In this document: positions 1-8,560 of the stretch, in pieces | How the letters are laid out: the number at the start of each line of letters is the position of its first letter | Numbering within the stretch: the first letter of the stretch is position 1 | Assembly (NCBI GenBank): GCA_015059185.1 | Contig: SVAY01000002.1 | Coordinates: 62,001 to 126,000, forward strand | Source of the DNA: Erysipelotrichaceae bacterium | GTDB taxonomy: Bacteria > Bacillota_I > Bacilli_A > RFN20 > CAG-826 | DNA length: 64,000 bases | Direction of reading: 5' to 3' | Position numbers and translations under genes: made by a program | Notes under the pieces: model-generated | Databases searched by the model: none | The model's input: the letters and a program-made list of their open reading frames with translations, nothing else | Told to the model about the DNA's origin: nothing

Positions 1-1168
1 TAACGTTGTTATATCGGTATTCGACACCATCTATCATAACGGTTGAAGTCTCTGTGCTTGGTAAATCTGGGAAGCTTCCAAAGAAGTCTTTGCCGGCAAT
101 AACTTCGTTGTCTTTAGTTGGGATTGGACCCCATCCAGCCACTAAAGTAGTGTCGCTATTAATAGTAATGGTTTCACCTGGTTGAAGCATTTCGCCTTCA
201 CCATTTACTTTCCAACCATTGAAGCATTCATCGTCGAATGGCACAAAGATACAAACAGGAAGTGAGTATTCACTACCGGTTTTAAGTTCAATCGAACTCA
301 TAGTTCCACTTCTATTATTAGCGTCAAATGACAAAGTAATAGTTTCAGAAGGAGTTGGAGTCTCGGAAGAGGATGGAGTTTCAGAGGAAGACGGGGTCTC
401 TGATGAAGATGGATCTGGATCTGGAGTAGGCTCAGGTTCTGGAGTTGGTTCAGGTTCTGGAGTTGGTTCAGGTTCCGGAGTAGGCTCAGGTTCTGGTCCA
501 ACTTCTTTAGGAGTAATAACTGTATCTTTATAAATGGCGAAGTTATCACTACTAACATCTAAAACAGAAATATTATAGATAGTGCTTGGTTCGAGTTCTT
601 CGAATACTCCTTCGTTAAGCCCTTCTTCTAAATCTTTATAAGAATAATAATTATTGTTTTTACCTTCTAAAGTGATGATGAAGTCATCATTTTCTTTATT
701 TGATAACTCTAATTCATATGTGACAGAAATAGGAGTGATATCAAGCCTATTCATCTTCACTCTTGCGGCAATAAAGACATTAATACCTACTAATGTAGAT
801 ACTGTAGTGACAGCCACTATAGCAACACCAGCGATAGAAGCAGTACTCGCTGCAGTCGCGCTCATCACGCCACCATTAGAAGCAACACCACTAGATGAAG
901 TAGAAGAACCAGATGAGCCATTATTAGAAGTAGAATTATCTACATCCTTGAGCCTTTCTCTTAATTCATCCTCTTTCTTCCTTCTTTTTTCTGAATCACG
1001 TTTCTTGTCAGAGTTAAAAGTGCGATTATCGTTTATTTCATCGCGGATATTAGTTTTATTATCTTTATAAGAAGTTGATTCATTATTTTGAGTATGACCA
1101 AATTCAAAAATAGAGAATGATTCTTTTTCGTTAGTAATATTGTAACTATTAAATTCGTCGCCTCTCAT
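1..1168 (-). CDS. Single-pass surface protein with cytoplasmic N-terminus and InlB-type repeat, 3' end off window
   Basis: The minus strand is open from an ATG at 1168 to the window edge, 389 codons, so the C-terminus is missing. The first ~105 residues are charged and polar without a signal peptide (many K, E, D, N). A hydrophobic alanine/valine-rich segment at about residues 112-135 should span the membrane. After it comes a linker of repeated PEPEPTP units followed by SSSETP units, then a segment (about residues 285-350: FDANN, YSLPV, F.GWKVNGEG, T.LVAGW) that resembles the Listeria-Bacteroides repeat (InlB B-repeat, Flg_new family). I infer an anchored adhesin-like surface protein. The start lies 17 nt after the stop of the beta-helix protein gene and no strong ribosome-binding site is visible, so the two are probably co-transcribed. 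The SSSETP linker is shared with that neighbour. Function unknown. Confidence 0.7.
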   Translation of the reverse strand, partial: MRGDEFNSYNITNEKESFSIFEFGHTQNNESTSYKDNKTNIRDEINDNRTFNSDKKRDSEKRRKKEDELRERLKDVDNSTSNNGSSGSSTSSSGVASNGGVMSATAASTASIAGVAIVAVTTVSTLVGINVFIAARVKMNRLDITPISVTYELELSNKENDDFIITLEGKNNNYYSYKDLEEGLNEGVFEELEPSTIYNISVLDVSSDNFAIYKDTVITPKEVGPEPEPTPEPEPTPEPEPTPEPEPTPDPDPSSSETPSSSETPSSSETPTPSETITLSFDANNRSGTMSSIELKTGSEYSLPVCIFVPFDDECFNGWKVNGEGEMLQPGETITINSDTTLVAGWGPIPTKDNEVIAGKDFFGSFPDLPSTETSTVMIDGVEYRYNNV

Positions 1169-1185
1169 AACGAACCAAGAGTTAA

Positions 1186-3939
1186 TTATTGTTGTTTTAA
1201 ATGCTCATCTAAAACATTAGAAGCATCATCTTTGTTCTTATAGACATCTTCTTCATTACGTCTAATCTTTCTTAAACGTGTATCACGTAATAAGAGCATA
1301 TTATCATGCTTTCTAGTAACGATTACTCTAATCACTTTCTTCTTGGTGTAATCAATTGTATATCTTGGTCTAATGAAGAATAGGATGATAATGAATAAAC
1401 AGCATAAGAGTAATAATCCACCGATAACGATAAGTGCAATTGCCCATCCTGGGAATCCACTAGAAGTATTATTAATAAATGCAAATTGAGATAAACGAGA
1501 TACTTCAAATGTTAATTCTCTTCCACTGATAGATTGAATCTCAACGAATTCCATATCATCAACACTATGGATATGTAAAACTCTTAATCCTTTATTACTG
1601 ACATCATTTGGAAGAGTAATCTTCACTTTGATTTTTAAACCTTCTTTAATATCAGATGGTTGAATTTCAGTTTCCACTCCACCTTCAGTCTTAATTAATT
1701 TAACGTCATAAACTTTAGAGATATATTCAGATTCAGATAATTTTTCTTTGATTTTATTGTAATCAACTTCACTACTAGCTTCTTTAACTTCCGCTCTAAC
1801 TTCGACTCTAATAGTAACATCGGTTGGTATTTCAATATCATCTTCAACGATAATCTTTACGCCATCCTTATCATAAACTGGAGTCTCTGGTTCTTCACTA
1901 GAAGATGAAGAGGATGGAGTTTCAGAGGAAGATGGGGTCTCTGATGAAGATGGATCTGGATCAGGTGTTGGAGTTGGAGGTGTAGGACTTTCAGTTGAAA
2001 GCATTAATTGGTTATTTGCTTTATTGATATTTACATAGTAACCATCAACATCTGAAGCGAAGTTATTAATATATGTACTAGCAATTCCATCTGCTAAAGT
2101 TCTAGTGAAATCACCAGGTGCTTCCATATTAATACCAATCTTAGCTTCACCTGTTAATCCTCCTTCAAGAATATCAACATAAGTGTCTTGGTCATCTGGG
2201 TCAAGTGCCCTTTTTATAGCTTTTGAATCTCCTGCAGAAATAATAGGGATGAAAAGGTTATCTTGATATTTTTGTGAGGAGCCATTGTTAATAACTTTAA
2301 CTGATCCACCAACATTTACAACGACGTTTCTGGCATGAATGCCACCACCACCATTAGCAGCGTAGTTTTCTGAAATGGCTGTAGTTCCTTTTAATGTGAG
2401 AGTCATGTCGCCTGTTTGACTATATGAACTGCCTAAAATAGCACCGCCAATATTATTCGCGTGATTTTGTTTCATCTCACAGTTTTCAAATACTGAATCA
2501 AACTGAGAATATGAGGCACTAAGCATGCAAACACCAGCACCTCCATTTGCCCTATTGGTTTCAAAAGTAGATCCTTTAACATTTAAATAGCAGTGAGTAC
2601 CTTCATAAGAAGATGAAATGGCTCTATATGAAATAGCGCCACCAAATCCTAATTCAGTTTCTTCAGGATTAAAATTATCACAATGGTTGTTTTTAAAAGT
2701 ACAATTTTCGATGTTGAGAGTGGATGAAGATTGTGAACTGTCCATAAGATAAATGGCGCCACCTTCAAGGATTGCTCCGTTTGCTTCAAAAAGACAATTT
2801 AAAATACTTATAGTATTGGTTTTATCACTAGCATCTTCGAGCGTTTTGGTAAACCAAACAAAAATTGCGCCACCACGTCCTTCTTCAGAAGAAGAATAAT
2901 TATCCACAAAGTTAGAATTTGTAATTTTTACTTGTTTTTGAAAAGGACTAGATGAATATCTTTGAATGCGGATAGCTCCGCCCTCAGACCTAGCGTTGTT
3001 GTTTTTAAAATTTGAATCTGTAATTTCTAATTCTCCCCTTGAACAAATGACGCCAGCATCACCACCTGTCTTATTGTTTTCAAATGAAGTTTCAGTGATG
3101 CTTAACCATGTCTTTTCTTCCGTACTAATAACGGCACCTACAGCGAAATCGGATTCGTTATACATAAAAGTCGAACCAGTATCAATTTCAGCGTAAGTTG
3201 TGTCGCTTAAGGAAATAAGATTATTACCGTTTCTATTAAAGTTTCCGCCAAAATGAACGTCGGTAGTTGTGAGAGAACTGTCACCGCTTACTACAATTTG
3301 GCCCGCAAATAAATTGCCGATGAAGTTGCCGCTGAGAATGTAAACTGACGCATTATTAGCATTTATAATATGAGATTTGAACTTAGTAAAGTAACCGCCC
3401 GAGAATGGAATATTAGTCTCATTGTATTCAGCATCTACTATTCCATAAGAATATTCGTCATAAAGTTCTGCTATATGATAGGAATGATTATCTTTATTAC
3501 AATCGTCAATAGTTAAAGAACCTTCATTAGTAGTCACATTAAAAAATGAATTACTTTTCTCTTCTGACCAGCCTGTTATTGACTTTCCGTTAAGACAAAT
3601 ATTTACAGAGCTTTTTATATTAAGTGTGCAAGGAGCTGTTAGAGCGATGTTCTCCGAAAGATAATAGTTTCCTTGTTCAAGATCGAGTTCCCATAGTTGT
3701 TTTCCAGAATTATAGGTCCATCCTATTGATGGGCTAAATGAGAAGAAGCTGCTATCTATTACTTTATCATATTCCATACCCTCTGAATGAGATGTCCCTT
3801 GATTGTGGACGTGTGTAATAGGATCAGCTTTAACTTCATGATAATCAATAACTTTGTTGTTAAGACCTATAGCTAACGTGGTAGAGCTAACCATACCAAG
3901 TGCAGCTATAGCGAGTAATGCGTAGATTTTCTTTTTCAT
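1186..3939 (-). CDS. Beta-helix surface protein with Pmp-like GGAI/FxxN repeats and C-terminal membrane anchor
   Basis: 917 residues from the ATG at 3939, which has GGAAAGGAAG just upstream; a TTG five codons earlier lies inside that site and is not the start. Residues 1-30 form a signal peptide (MKKK, hydrophobic core). The bulk, about residues 60-600, carries repeated GGAI (at least six GGA[ILV]-type copies) and FxxN motifs (FENN, FKNN, FVDN, FEAN, FETN), the two hallmark motifs of chlamydial polymorphic membrane proteins, which fold as a right-handed beta-helix. A serine-rich SSSETP linker lies near 650-680, then a beta-rich domain, a membrane helix near 825-852 and a basic cytoplasmic tail of about 65 residues. 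No LPXTG motif is present, so anchoring is by the helix. I infer an adhesin or surface-exposed structural protein. It diverges from an XRE-receiver regulator gene, a possible controller. Ligand unknown. Confidence 0.85.
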   Translation of the reverse strand: MKKKIYALLAIAALGMVSSTTLAIGLNNKVIDYHEVKADPITHVHNQGTSHSEGMEYDKVIDSSFFSFSPSIGWTYNSGKQLWELDLEQGNYYLSENIALTAPCTLNIKSSVNICLNGKSITGWSEEKSNSFFNVTTNEGSLTIDDCNKDNHSYHIAELYDEYSYGIVDAEYNETNIPFSGGYFTKFKSHIINANNASVYILSGNFIGNLFAGQIVVSGDSSLTTTDVHFGGNFNRNGNNLISLSDTTYAEIDTGSTFMYNESDFAVGAVISTEEKTWLSITETSFENNKTGGDAGVICSRGELEITDSNFKNNNARSEGGAIRIQRYSSSPFQKQVKITNSNFVDNYSSSEEGRGGAIFVWFTKTLEDASDKTNTISILNCLFEANGAILEGGAIYLMDSSQSSSTLNIENCTFKNNHCDNFNPEETELGFGGAISYRAISSSYEGTHCYLNVKGSTFETNRANGGAGVCMLSASYSQFDSVFENCEMKQNHANNIGGAILGSSYSQTGDMTLTLKGTTAISENYAANGGGGIHARNVVVNVGGSVKVINNGSSQKYQDNLFIPIISAGDSKAIKRALDPDDQDTYVDILEGGLTGEAKIGINMEAPGDFTRTLADGIASTYINNFASDVDGYYVNINKANNQLMLSTESPTPPTPTPDPDPSSSETPSSSETPSSSSSSEEPETPVYDKDGVKIIVEDDIEIPTDVTIRVEVRAEVKEASSEVDYNKIKEKLSESEYISKVYDVKLIKTEGGVETEIQPSDIKEGLKIKVKITLPNDVSNKGLRVLHIHSVDDMEFVEIQSISGRELTFEVSRLSQFAFINNTSSGFPGWAIALIVIGGLLLLCCLFIIILFFIRPRYTIDYTKKKVIRVIVTRKHDNMLLLRDTRLRKIRRNEEDVYKNKDDASNVLDEHLKQQ

Positions 3940-3976
3940 AATCTTCCTTTCCAACTAAATCTGTTGTTTCAGTACT

Positions 3977-3997
3977 TTACGCGTATCGTGTGCGTAA
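3977..3997. promoter_or_regulatory. Inverted repeat TTACGC-N9-GCGTAA in divergent promoter region
   Basis: Perfect 6-bp arms separated by 9 bp, unusually GC-rich for this intergenic region. It lies 38 bp upstream of the beta-helix surface protein start, between it and the divergent two-component genes. A half-site TGTTTCA (3965-3971) lies next to it. Binding protein unknown. Confidence 0.35.
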
Positions 3998-4054
3998 TCA
4001 AATCATTTAAATATAAATATAAAAAGTGCATATAAGAAAGAATATTTGTCATAG

Positions 4055-4071
4055 TGTTTCACATTGAAACA
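4055..4071. promoter_or_regulatory. Perfect palindrome TGTTTCA-CAT-TGAAACA, candidate operator
   Basis: A 7-3-7 perfect inverted repeat lying 27 bp before a TATAAT hexamer (4098-4103) and 79 bp before the XRE-receiver gene. The same half-site TGTTTCA recurs at 3965-3971 near the divergent surface gene. Its length and symmetry suit an XRE-type dimer, so autoregulation by the adjacent gene is a reasonable guess. Confidence 0.45.
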
Positions 4072-4149
4072 ATCATTTTATTTCTCTCATTACCTTGTAT
4101 AATAAGTCTTGTTGATATACGAAAATATCATTTAAAAGGTTATTCATAC

Positions 4150-4746
4150 GTGAAACGTACATTTGGAGAAGCACTTCTCACTTTAAGAAAACAAAAGGGA
4201 TTATCACAGCAAGAGTTTGCTGATCTTTTACCTGTCAATCGCTCTAGTGTCGCTAACTGGGAGGCTGATAGACGTTTACCAAATGCGACAATCATAGCAA
4301 AAATCGCTGAAATATTTGATGTTGAAGTAACTGAACTACTCGATACTGCAAATGAAATAGATAATCACCCAAATGTTATTATTGTTGACGATAATAAAAT
4401 CATTCTTACAGGTGGCACTCCAATTATTGAACAAGCCCTTCCAAATGCTAATGTTATAGGATTCACTAAGCCTTCTGAAGCCATGGAATACGCTAAAGAT
4501 AATCGTGTTGCTCTAGCGTTCTTAGATATAGAACTAGGTATTACTAACGGATTAGATATATGTAATTCATTACTTGAGATTAATCCTCGCACCAATGTGA
4601 TATTCCTCACCGCTTATCCAGAATATTCAATTAAAGCCTGGAATACGGAAGCGAGTGGCTTTATGGTTAAACCAATTACCTTAGAAGGAGTGAAAGAGCA
4701 ACTTAAAAAGTTACGTCACCCATTCCCAACAGGAGCCATTAACTAA
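4150..4746 (+). CDS. Response regulator with N-terminal XRE helix-turn-helix and C-terminal receiver
   Basis: 198 residues if it starts at GTG 4150, which follows AAAGG at a good distance. An upstream ATG at 4054 would add 32 residues unlike the family and would overlap the palindrome and the -10 box. Residues about 4-60 form an XRE/Cro-type helix-turn-helix (FGEALLTLRKQKGLSQ...SSVANWE). Residues about 75-190 are a receiver domain: acidic pair in IIVDDN, phospho-acceptor Asp126 in FLDIEL, Thr in FLTAY, Lys in VKPI. The order is reversed compared with usual response regulators, which carry the receiver first. The stop overlaps the start of the kinase gene (TAATG), so the two are translationally coupled. 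It presumably switches its DNA binding on phosphorylation by that kinase. Likely targets are its own promoter and the divergent surface genes. Confidence 0.85.
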   Translation: MKRTFGEALLTLRKQKGLSQQEFADLLPVNRSSVANWEADRRLPNATIIAKIAEIFDVEVTELLDTANEIDNHPNVIIVDDNKIILTGGTPIIEQALPNANVIGFTKPSEAMEYAKDNRVALAFLDIELGITNGLDICNSLLEINPRTNVIFLTAYPEYSIKAWNTEASGFMVKPITLEGVKEQLKKLRHPFPTGAIN

Positions 4747-6029
4747 TGAATAATGAGAGTAGTGATATCTTAATATATGCCTACTTTTTTGTAGGTGGTG
4801 CTTTATTCTTACTCGTCTTATTAGGTTTAGTCGCTTCTTCTATATTTCCAACTTTAAACAAAAGAAGTAAGGTGTTCTTCATTACTTCTTTTTCATTAAT
4901 GATTATTAGTATTGTAGCTTATGTTATTGATGTATTAATCTACACTAATCCTACACTTGCGTGGGTAGAAAGAATCGTCGCTTTTATTGAAACACTTCTA
5001 CCTTCGCTTTTAATGCCTATATTAACAGTCTATGTTCTCCACTGTTGCAACAAAAGTGTCCGCAAAAACCCAATATTTTATATTAATATCGCTTTATGTT
5101 TAGTTTTATTTATCTTATTAATCATCACTCAATTAACCGATACAATATATTACTTCACCGATGATAATGAGTTCATCCGTGGAGACTTTTATTGGGTCTT
5201 AATCGTTCCGATGCTCGCATTAATCGCTATTAATTTAAGACAAATAATTTATAGAAGAAAAGAGTTAGGTAAGAAGTACTTTATTGCTTTTTTAATTTAT
5301 CTACTTCCTTTATTAATTGTCATGACCTTACAAGCATTTATATCGGTCTTTATTTATATTGTGGTCGCTGTATCAATAAGTGCTCTATCAATGTTTAGCA
5401 TTATCATGACTGATCAAGTAGAACAATATCTACGCCAACAAAAAGAAATTGCTGATCAAAAGGCTAGTATCTCCGTATTAGAGATGCGACCACATTTTAT
5501 TTATAACACGATGACTAGCATCTATTATTTATGTGAACAAGATCCGAAAAAAGCACAACAAGTGACATTAGACTTCACCACATATCTTCGTAAAAACTTT
5601 AATGCGATTACAAGTAAGGAGCCTATTCCTTTTATAGAAGAACTAGAACATACACGCGCTTATCTAGCTGTTGTACAAGCACAATATGAAGATAACCTTT
5701 TAGTGGAATTTGATACACCTCATACTCAATTCCGTGTACCACCACTAACTTTACAACCACTTGTTGAAAATTCCGTTAAATACGGACTAAATATTGATTC
5801 TACTGAACCATTACGAGTTTCTGTTAGAACAGAAAAAGTTGATAATGGCAGCGTTATTATCGTTAGCGATACTGGCCATGGTATCGCAAATAAAGATAAT
5901 GGGGAACCACATATTGCTTTAAATAATATTCGTGAACGTCTATCGGCAATTAAAGGGACATTAACCATTTCACCAAATGAAAATGGTGGCACTATTGTTA
6001 ACATCTATATTCCAGATAATTACAAATAA
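4746..6029 (+). CDS. LytS/AgrC-like sensor histidine kinase (His_kinase family)
   Basis: 427 residues. The first ~220 are strongly hydrophobic with about six or seven membrane segments and no recognisable ligand domain. After a short coiled stretch comes the phospho-acceptor motif RPHFIYN with His250, typical of the LytS/YehU-type His_kinase family. A GHKL ATPase domain follows: N box in PLVENSVKYGL, G1 box in DTGHGIA, and NNIRERL further on. It is coupled by overlapping stop and start codons to the XRE-receiver gene. It is a paralogue of the kinase at 34547-35833: in both, the dimerisation helix reads RPHFIYNT followed by DP.KAQ, YLR.NF and IPF..EL. The signal sensed cannot be read from sequence. 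Confidence 0.9.
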   Translation: MNNESSDILIYAYFFVGGALFLLVLLGLVASSIFPTLNKRSKVFFITSFSLMIISIVAYVIDVLIYTNPTLAWVERIVAFIETLLPSLLMPILTVYVLHCCNKSVRKNPIFYINIALCLVLFILLIITQLTDTIYYFTDDNEFIRGDFYWVLIVPMLALIAINLRQIIYRRKELGKKYFIAFLIYLLPLLIVMTLQAFISVFIYIVVAVSISALSMFSIIMTDQVEQYLRQQKEIADQKASISVLEMRPHFIYNTMTSIYYLCEQDPKKAQQVTLDFTTYLRKNFNAITSKEPIPFIEELEHTRAYLAVVQAQYEDNLLVEFDTPHTQFRVPPLTLQPLVENSVKYGLNIDSTEPLRVSVRTEKVDNGSVIIVSDTGHGIANKDNGEPHIALNNIRERLSAIKGTLTISPNENGGTIVNIYIPDNYK

Positions 6030-6287
6030 AACCGCCATTAAAATATATTCACATTGAATACCGAAATAATCTAGATAGTTTTTTAGAACATCTTGACCAT
6101 CTAAACAAGTATCAAGTAGTCAAACCAGTTTCTTTTATTATTGCCATTAAATTTTGTCATCAAAAACGTCTTAAAATATGGACGTAACATTTGTAATATA
6201 CTTTAATAAATATTATCAATATAGGATGTTAAAATCATATAAATGACATACTAAATTATATATACTTTATCTCTTAAGAGATAATAT

Positions 6288-6317
6288 AGTAAAAGAAAAC
6301 GCCACCGAAGTGACGTT
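6288..6317 (-). terminator. Rho-independent terminator with UUCG tetraloop
   Basis: On the minus strand AACGTCAC-TTCG-GTGGCGTT folds into an 8-bp stem (one G-T pair) closed by a stable UUCG loop and is followed by TTCTTTT. It ends the leftward unit of the 498-residue protein and TetR genes. Confidence 0.8.
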
Positions 6318-6327
6318 ACATTTGTAA
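6316..6327. promoter_or_regulatory. Palindrome TTACATTTGTAA, candidate operator
   Basis: A perfect TTACA-TT-TGTAA palindrome between the TetR gene stop and its terminator. Related copies are TAACATTTGTAA at 6185-6196 and ATACATTTGTAA at 33582-33593. The core fits the TACANNTGTA pattern known for CopY/BlaI-type repressors, but no such gene lies in the window. Confidence 0.3.
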
Positions 6328-6343
6328 TGGTACCTTTTTATAA

Positions 6344-6886
6344 TTACTTATCTGCTATAGATTCCATTAACGGGATATTTTTTGTGTATTTATAGGCAAT
6401 TCGAGCAGCATCTTCTAGCTTTTTTGGAAGGTCTCCCTTAATCCATCTCACAATATAGTTATAGAAGGTTGATAACCAGAAGGCTTGTACTGTTCTATTC
6501 TCCTCATTTTTAGGAAGTAAGGACATAAAGACATCATATATCTTATGTTCAAAACCTAATTTAACTAAGATAGAGAATGTATCTTTATCTTTATTAACTT
6601 CTTTAAGGATCATTACCCAGTTGTTATAGATATCAGTACCGATTTGGCTTGCTAAACGATGAGCAAATAATTCAATTTTATCCACTAACACTTCATCAAT
6701 GCTTTGATAATTACGGTAGAAGGCCATACGGGAAACACCCGCGACTTGGCATAAGCGGGTGATCGTTATATTTTCGAGTTTCTCTTTATTTAATAGAACA
6801 ATAAGAGCAGCACTAACACAGTTACGGGTAAATTCTCTTGATTCCTCATTATTTCTTTTGAGGGTTCTTAATTGTTTTTCATTCAT
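6344..6886 (-). CDS. TetR-family transcriptional regulator
   Basis: 180 residues. The start ATG at 6886 follows GGAGGG at a good distance. Residues about 20-65 form the TetR helix-turn-helix: AALIVLLNKEKLENITITRLCQVAGVS and MAFYRNYQSIDEVL. The rest is helical, as expected for a ligand-binding and dimerisation domain; the pattern resembles TetR regulators of the DhaS or TetR_C type but the ligand is not predictable. It begins 14 nt after the 498-residue protein gene and ends at the UUCG terminator, so both belong to one transcript whose promoter carries the 11-bp-spaced repeats. It may act as feedback on the island. TetR genes usually regulate neighbours, and this one closes the last unit of the secretion island. 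Confidence 0.85.
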   Translation of the reverse strand: MNEKQLRTLKRNNEESREFTRNCVSAALIVLLNKEKLENITITRLCQVAGVSRMAFYRNYQSIDEVLVDKIELFAHRLASQIGTDIYNNWVMILKEVNKDKDTFSILVKLGFEHKIYDVFMSLLPKNEENRTVQAFWLSTFYNYIVRWIKGDLPKKLEDAARIAYKYTKNIPLMESIADK

Positions 6887-6900
6887 TCGCTATTCCCTCC

Positions 6901-8397
6901 TTATAGTTCTATACGGTTGAATTCAATATCGGCTTCGATATCATATTCTTTACCATGTTCTTTGATTTTTTGTCTTTCTGGAGCAATCTCTTCAACATCA
7001 TTTGCTTTCAAGAAACTATTTTGTTCAATTGGATAACCTCTGGAGATTTCTCTATCAATATTCGCTTCGATGAATTTTTCTTGAGAAATTGTTGCAATTG
7101 TGTCATTCACTAATTTAGCTCTTTTTAATGATGTACCGCTTAACTTAGTTAAATCAATTTCTTTGTTCTTGAACTTATGCTTAAGATACATATCGCCTTT
7201 AAGTTTTAAATAACTTTTGTCGAGATAATGCTCACTTTTTGGATCATTATATTCACCTAAAGCATCAATAAATCTTGTATATTCTTTGGAAGTTGTGCCT
7301 CTCCATCTTTCAAACCAACCACCTTTATGTTGGTCTTTAATTCTTGCAAAATCATATGGCTTATTGTCTTTTCTAATATTTTGGAATGTTTCCTTCCAAG
7401 CTTCACTATATTTATCCATATAATATTTGTTAACGAATCTTACTTTATTAAATTCAGAATCTTTTCTAGCGATATAATCTAAGTCTTCGTTTCTATTTTT
7501 CACAACATCACTGAAATCAGCAATATCAACTTCATCCTGATGTGTTTCAATTGCATGCCAACGGGAGATAAATTCGTTATTCATCTTGATGTGGCAGACA
7601 TCTTTAATTTTATTAAAGTATTCACTTGGTCTACGTGTAATATCATTGCCTTCTTTTTCTTCTAACATATCTCTTACATATGGGGCAAATTCTTTATTAT
7701 TTCTTTCCGCTCTAACAACAACCCAGTGATTTTGATTAGCATCAAGTTCTGGCATAGCATAGTAATCAACGTTTAAAGCGTCTTTAGCAATCTTAGCAGG
7801 ATAACCAATAACACTTAATGGTTCACTGATTTCCTTAATTGCTTTTTTAAATTCTTCGCCTTGATCAGCAATGATAGATTCATTGCCTGGTTCTGATAGG
7901 ACATTAGCTAAATCCACTACTTCGTGATTATTTAAGTAAAACTCTAACATCTTACTCTTATCATCTTTCATGGTCATAAGTTTAACAGGGTTAAATGTTG
8001 TAACCTTCTTAAATAAATAGGCTTTAAGTTTATCTGGATTTTCTTGATAATCTTTTAAAACTGTTTGGTTATACATTCTAGCTTGAGGAGTATCTTCACC
8101 CTTAACAACATGGACTAACCATTTTTCATCATCAGGATTACGTAAATTAACATTACTAAATAATGTATTGTATTGTTCTTGTTGTTTTTCTTTAAGAGCT
8201 TTTACTTCTTGAGCAATACGATATGAGGCAACAGTAGAAGGATTATCGAGTGTATCAGGATTGATATAATCAATCTTCTTATCATCCTCATCAGTAAGAT
8301 AAACATTCATCTCATCGACGATTTGTTTGTTACGTTTAATGATTTCATCTTTCTCTTTTTTAGTTAATGGTTCGTACTTGTTTGGCATATTACTCAC
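6901..8397 (-). CDS. Island protein A: cytosolic protein with shared WFER/TSKEY C-terminal module
   Basis: 498 residues, highly charged, without signal peptide or membrane helix; I recognise no known family. It is homologous over its length to the 563-residue protein at 12737-14428: N-terminal LTKKEKDE...N..I...YL, then YN..VLKDY..NP.....L..K...FNP, and the C-terminal module beginning at Lys358 (KGGWFERWRGTTSKEY, then A..EYNDPKSEHYLDK and LKHK). The 858-residue island protein shares the C-terminal module only. A mainly helical tail of about 55 residues follows. A paired direct repeat and a TATAAT box lie upstream, like those before virB6. I infer a T4SS substrate or a cytosolic partner of the machine; no enzymatic motif is visible. 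Confidence 0.8.
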   Translation of the reverse strand: MSNMPNKYEPLTKKEKDEIIKRNKQIVDEMNVYLTDEDDKKIDYINPDTLDNPSTVASYRIAQEVKALKEKQQEQYNTLFSNVNLRNPDDEKWLVHVVKGEDTPQARMYNQTVLKDYQENPDKLKAYLFKKVTTFNPVKLMTMKDDKSKMLEFYLNNHEVVDLANVLSEPGNESIIADQGEEFKKAIKEISEPLSVIGYPAKIAKDALNVDYYAMPELDANQNHWVVVRAERNNKEFAPYVRDMLEEKEGNDITRRPSEYFNKIKDVCHIKMNNEFISRWHAIETHQDEVDIADFSDVVKNRNEDLDYIARKDSEFNKVRFVNKYYMDKYSEAWKETFQNIRKDNKPYDFARIKDQHKGGWFERWRGTTSKEYTRFIDALGEYNDPKSEHYLDKSYLKLKGDMYLKHKFKNKEIDLTKLSGTSLKRAKLVNDTIATISQEKFIEANIDREISRGYPIEQNSFLKANDVEEIAPERQKIKEHGKEYDIEADIEFNRIEL

Positions 8398-8404
8398 TTT
8401 CGCA

Positions 8405-8443
8405 ATTATAGTTTAAACTATCAAGTGCAACAGAAGTGCAACA
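8405..8443 (-). promoter_or_regulatory. Promoter with 11-bp-spaced direct repeats (site A)
   Basis: On the minus strand TGTTGCAC-N3-TGTTGCAC (8443-8436 and 8432-8425) are two identical 8-mers one helical turn apart, followed after 14 nt by TATAAT (8410-8405). No good -35 box exists apart from the repeats, which suggests activator-dependent transcription. It drives the 498-residue protein and TetR genes. Confidence 0.7.
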
Positions 8444-8560
8444 TATAAGAAAAAATAATATGTTTACTTTTGTTTATCGAATGTCAACTCCGTCACTCTA
8501 TATAGTCTTTATTCTTTTATATAAAAACATTTTTATTTAAAATGTAAGCGAGGTTGAAAC

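Larger units (their letters stand above)
6030..6343. other. Intergenic region between kinase and TetR genes
   Basis: No complete gene is visible. The frame of the upstream kinase stays open for 51 more codons after its TAA (6030-6182) without a start codon, possibly a degraded gene or chance. The rest is AT-rich. It holds two copies of ACATTTGTAA (within 6185-6196 and 6316-6327) and the terminator of the leftward island unit (6288-6317). Confidence 0.5.

Noticed and set aside
219..1070. Two plus-strand open frames over the first kilobase, including one with GSGSGVG repeats
   Set aside because: They are mirror readings of the minus-strand surface protein; the GSGSGV repeat is the reverse of its PEPEPT linker.
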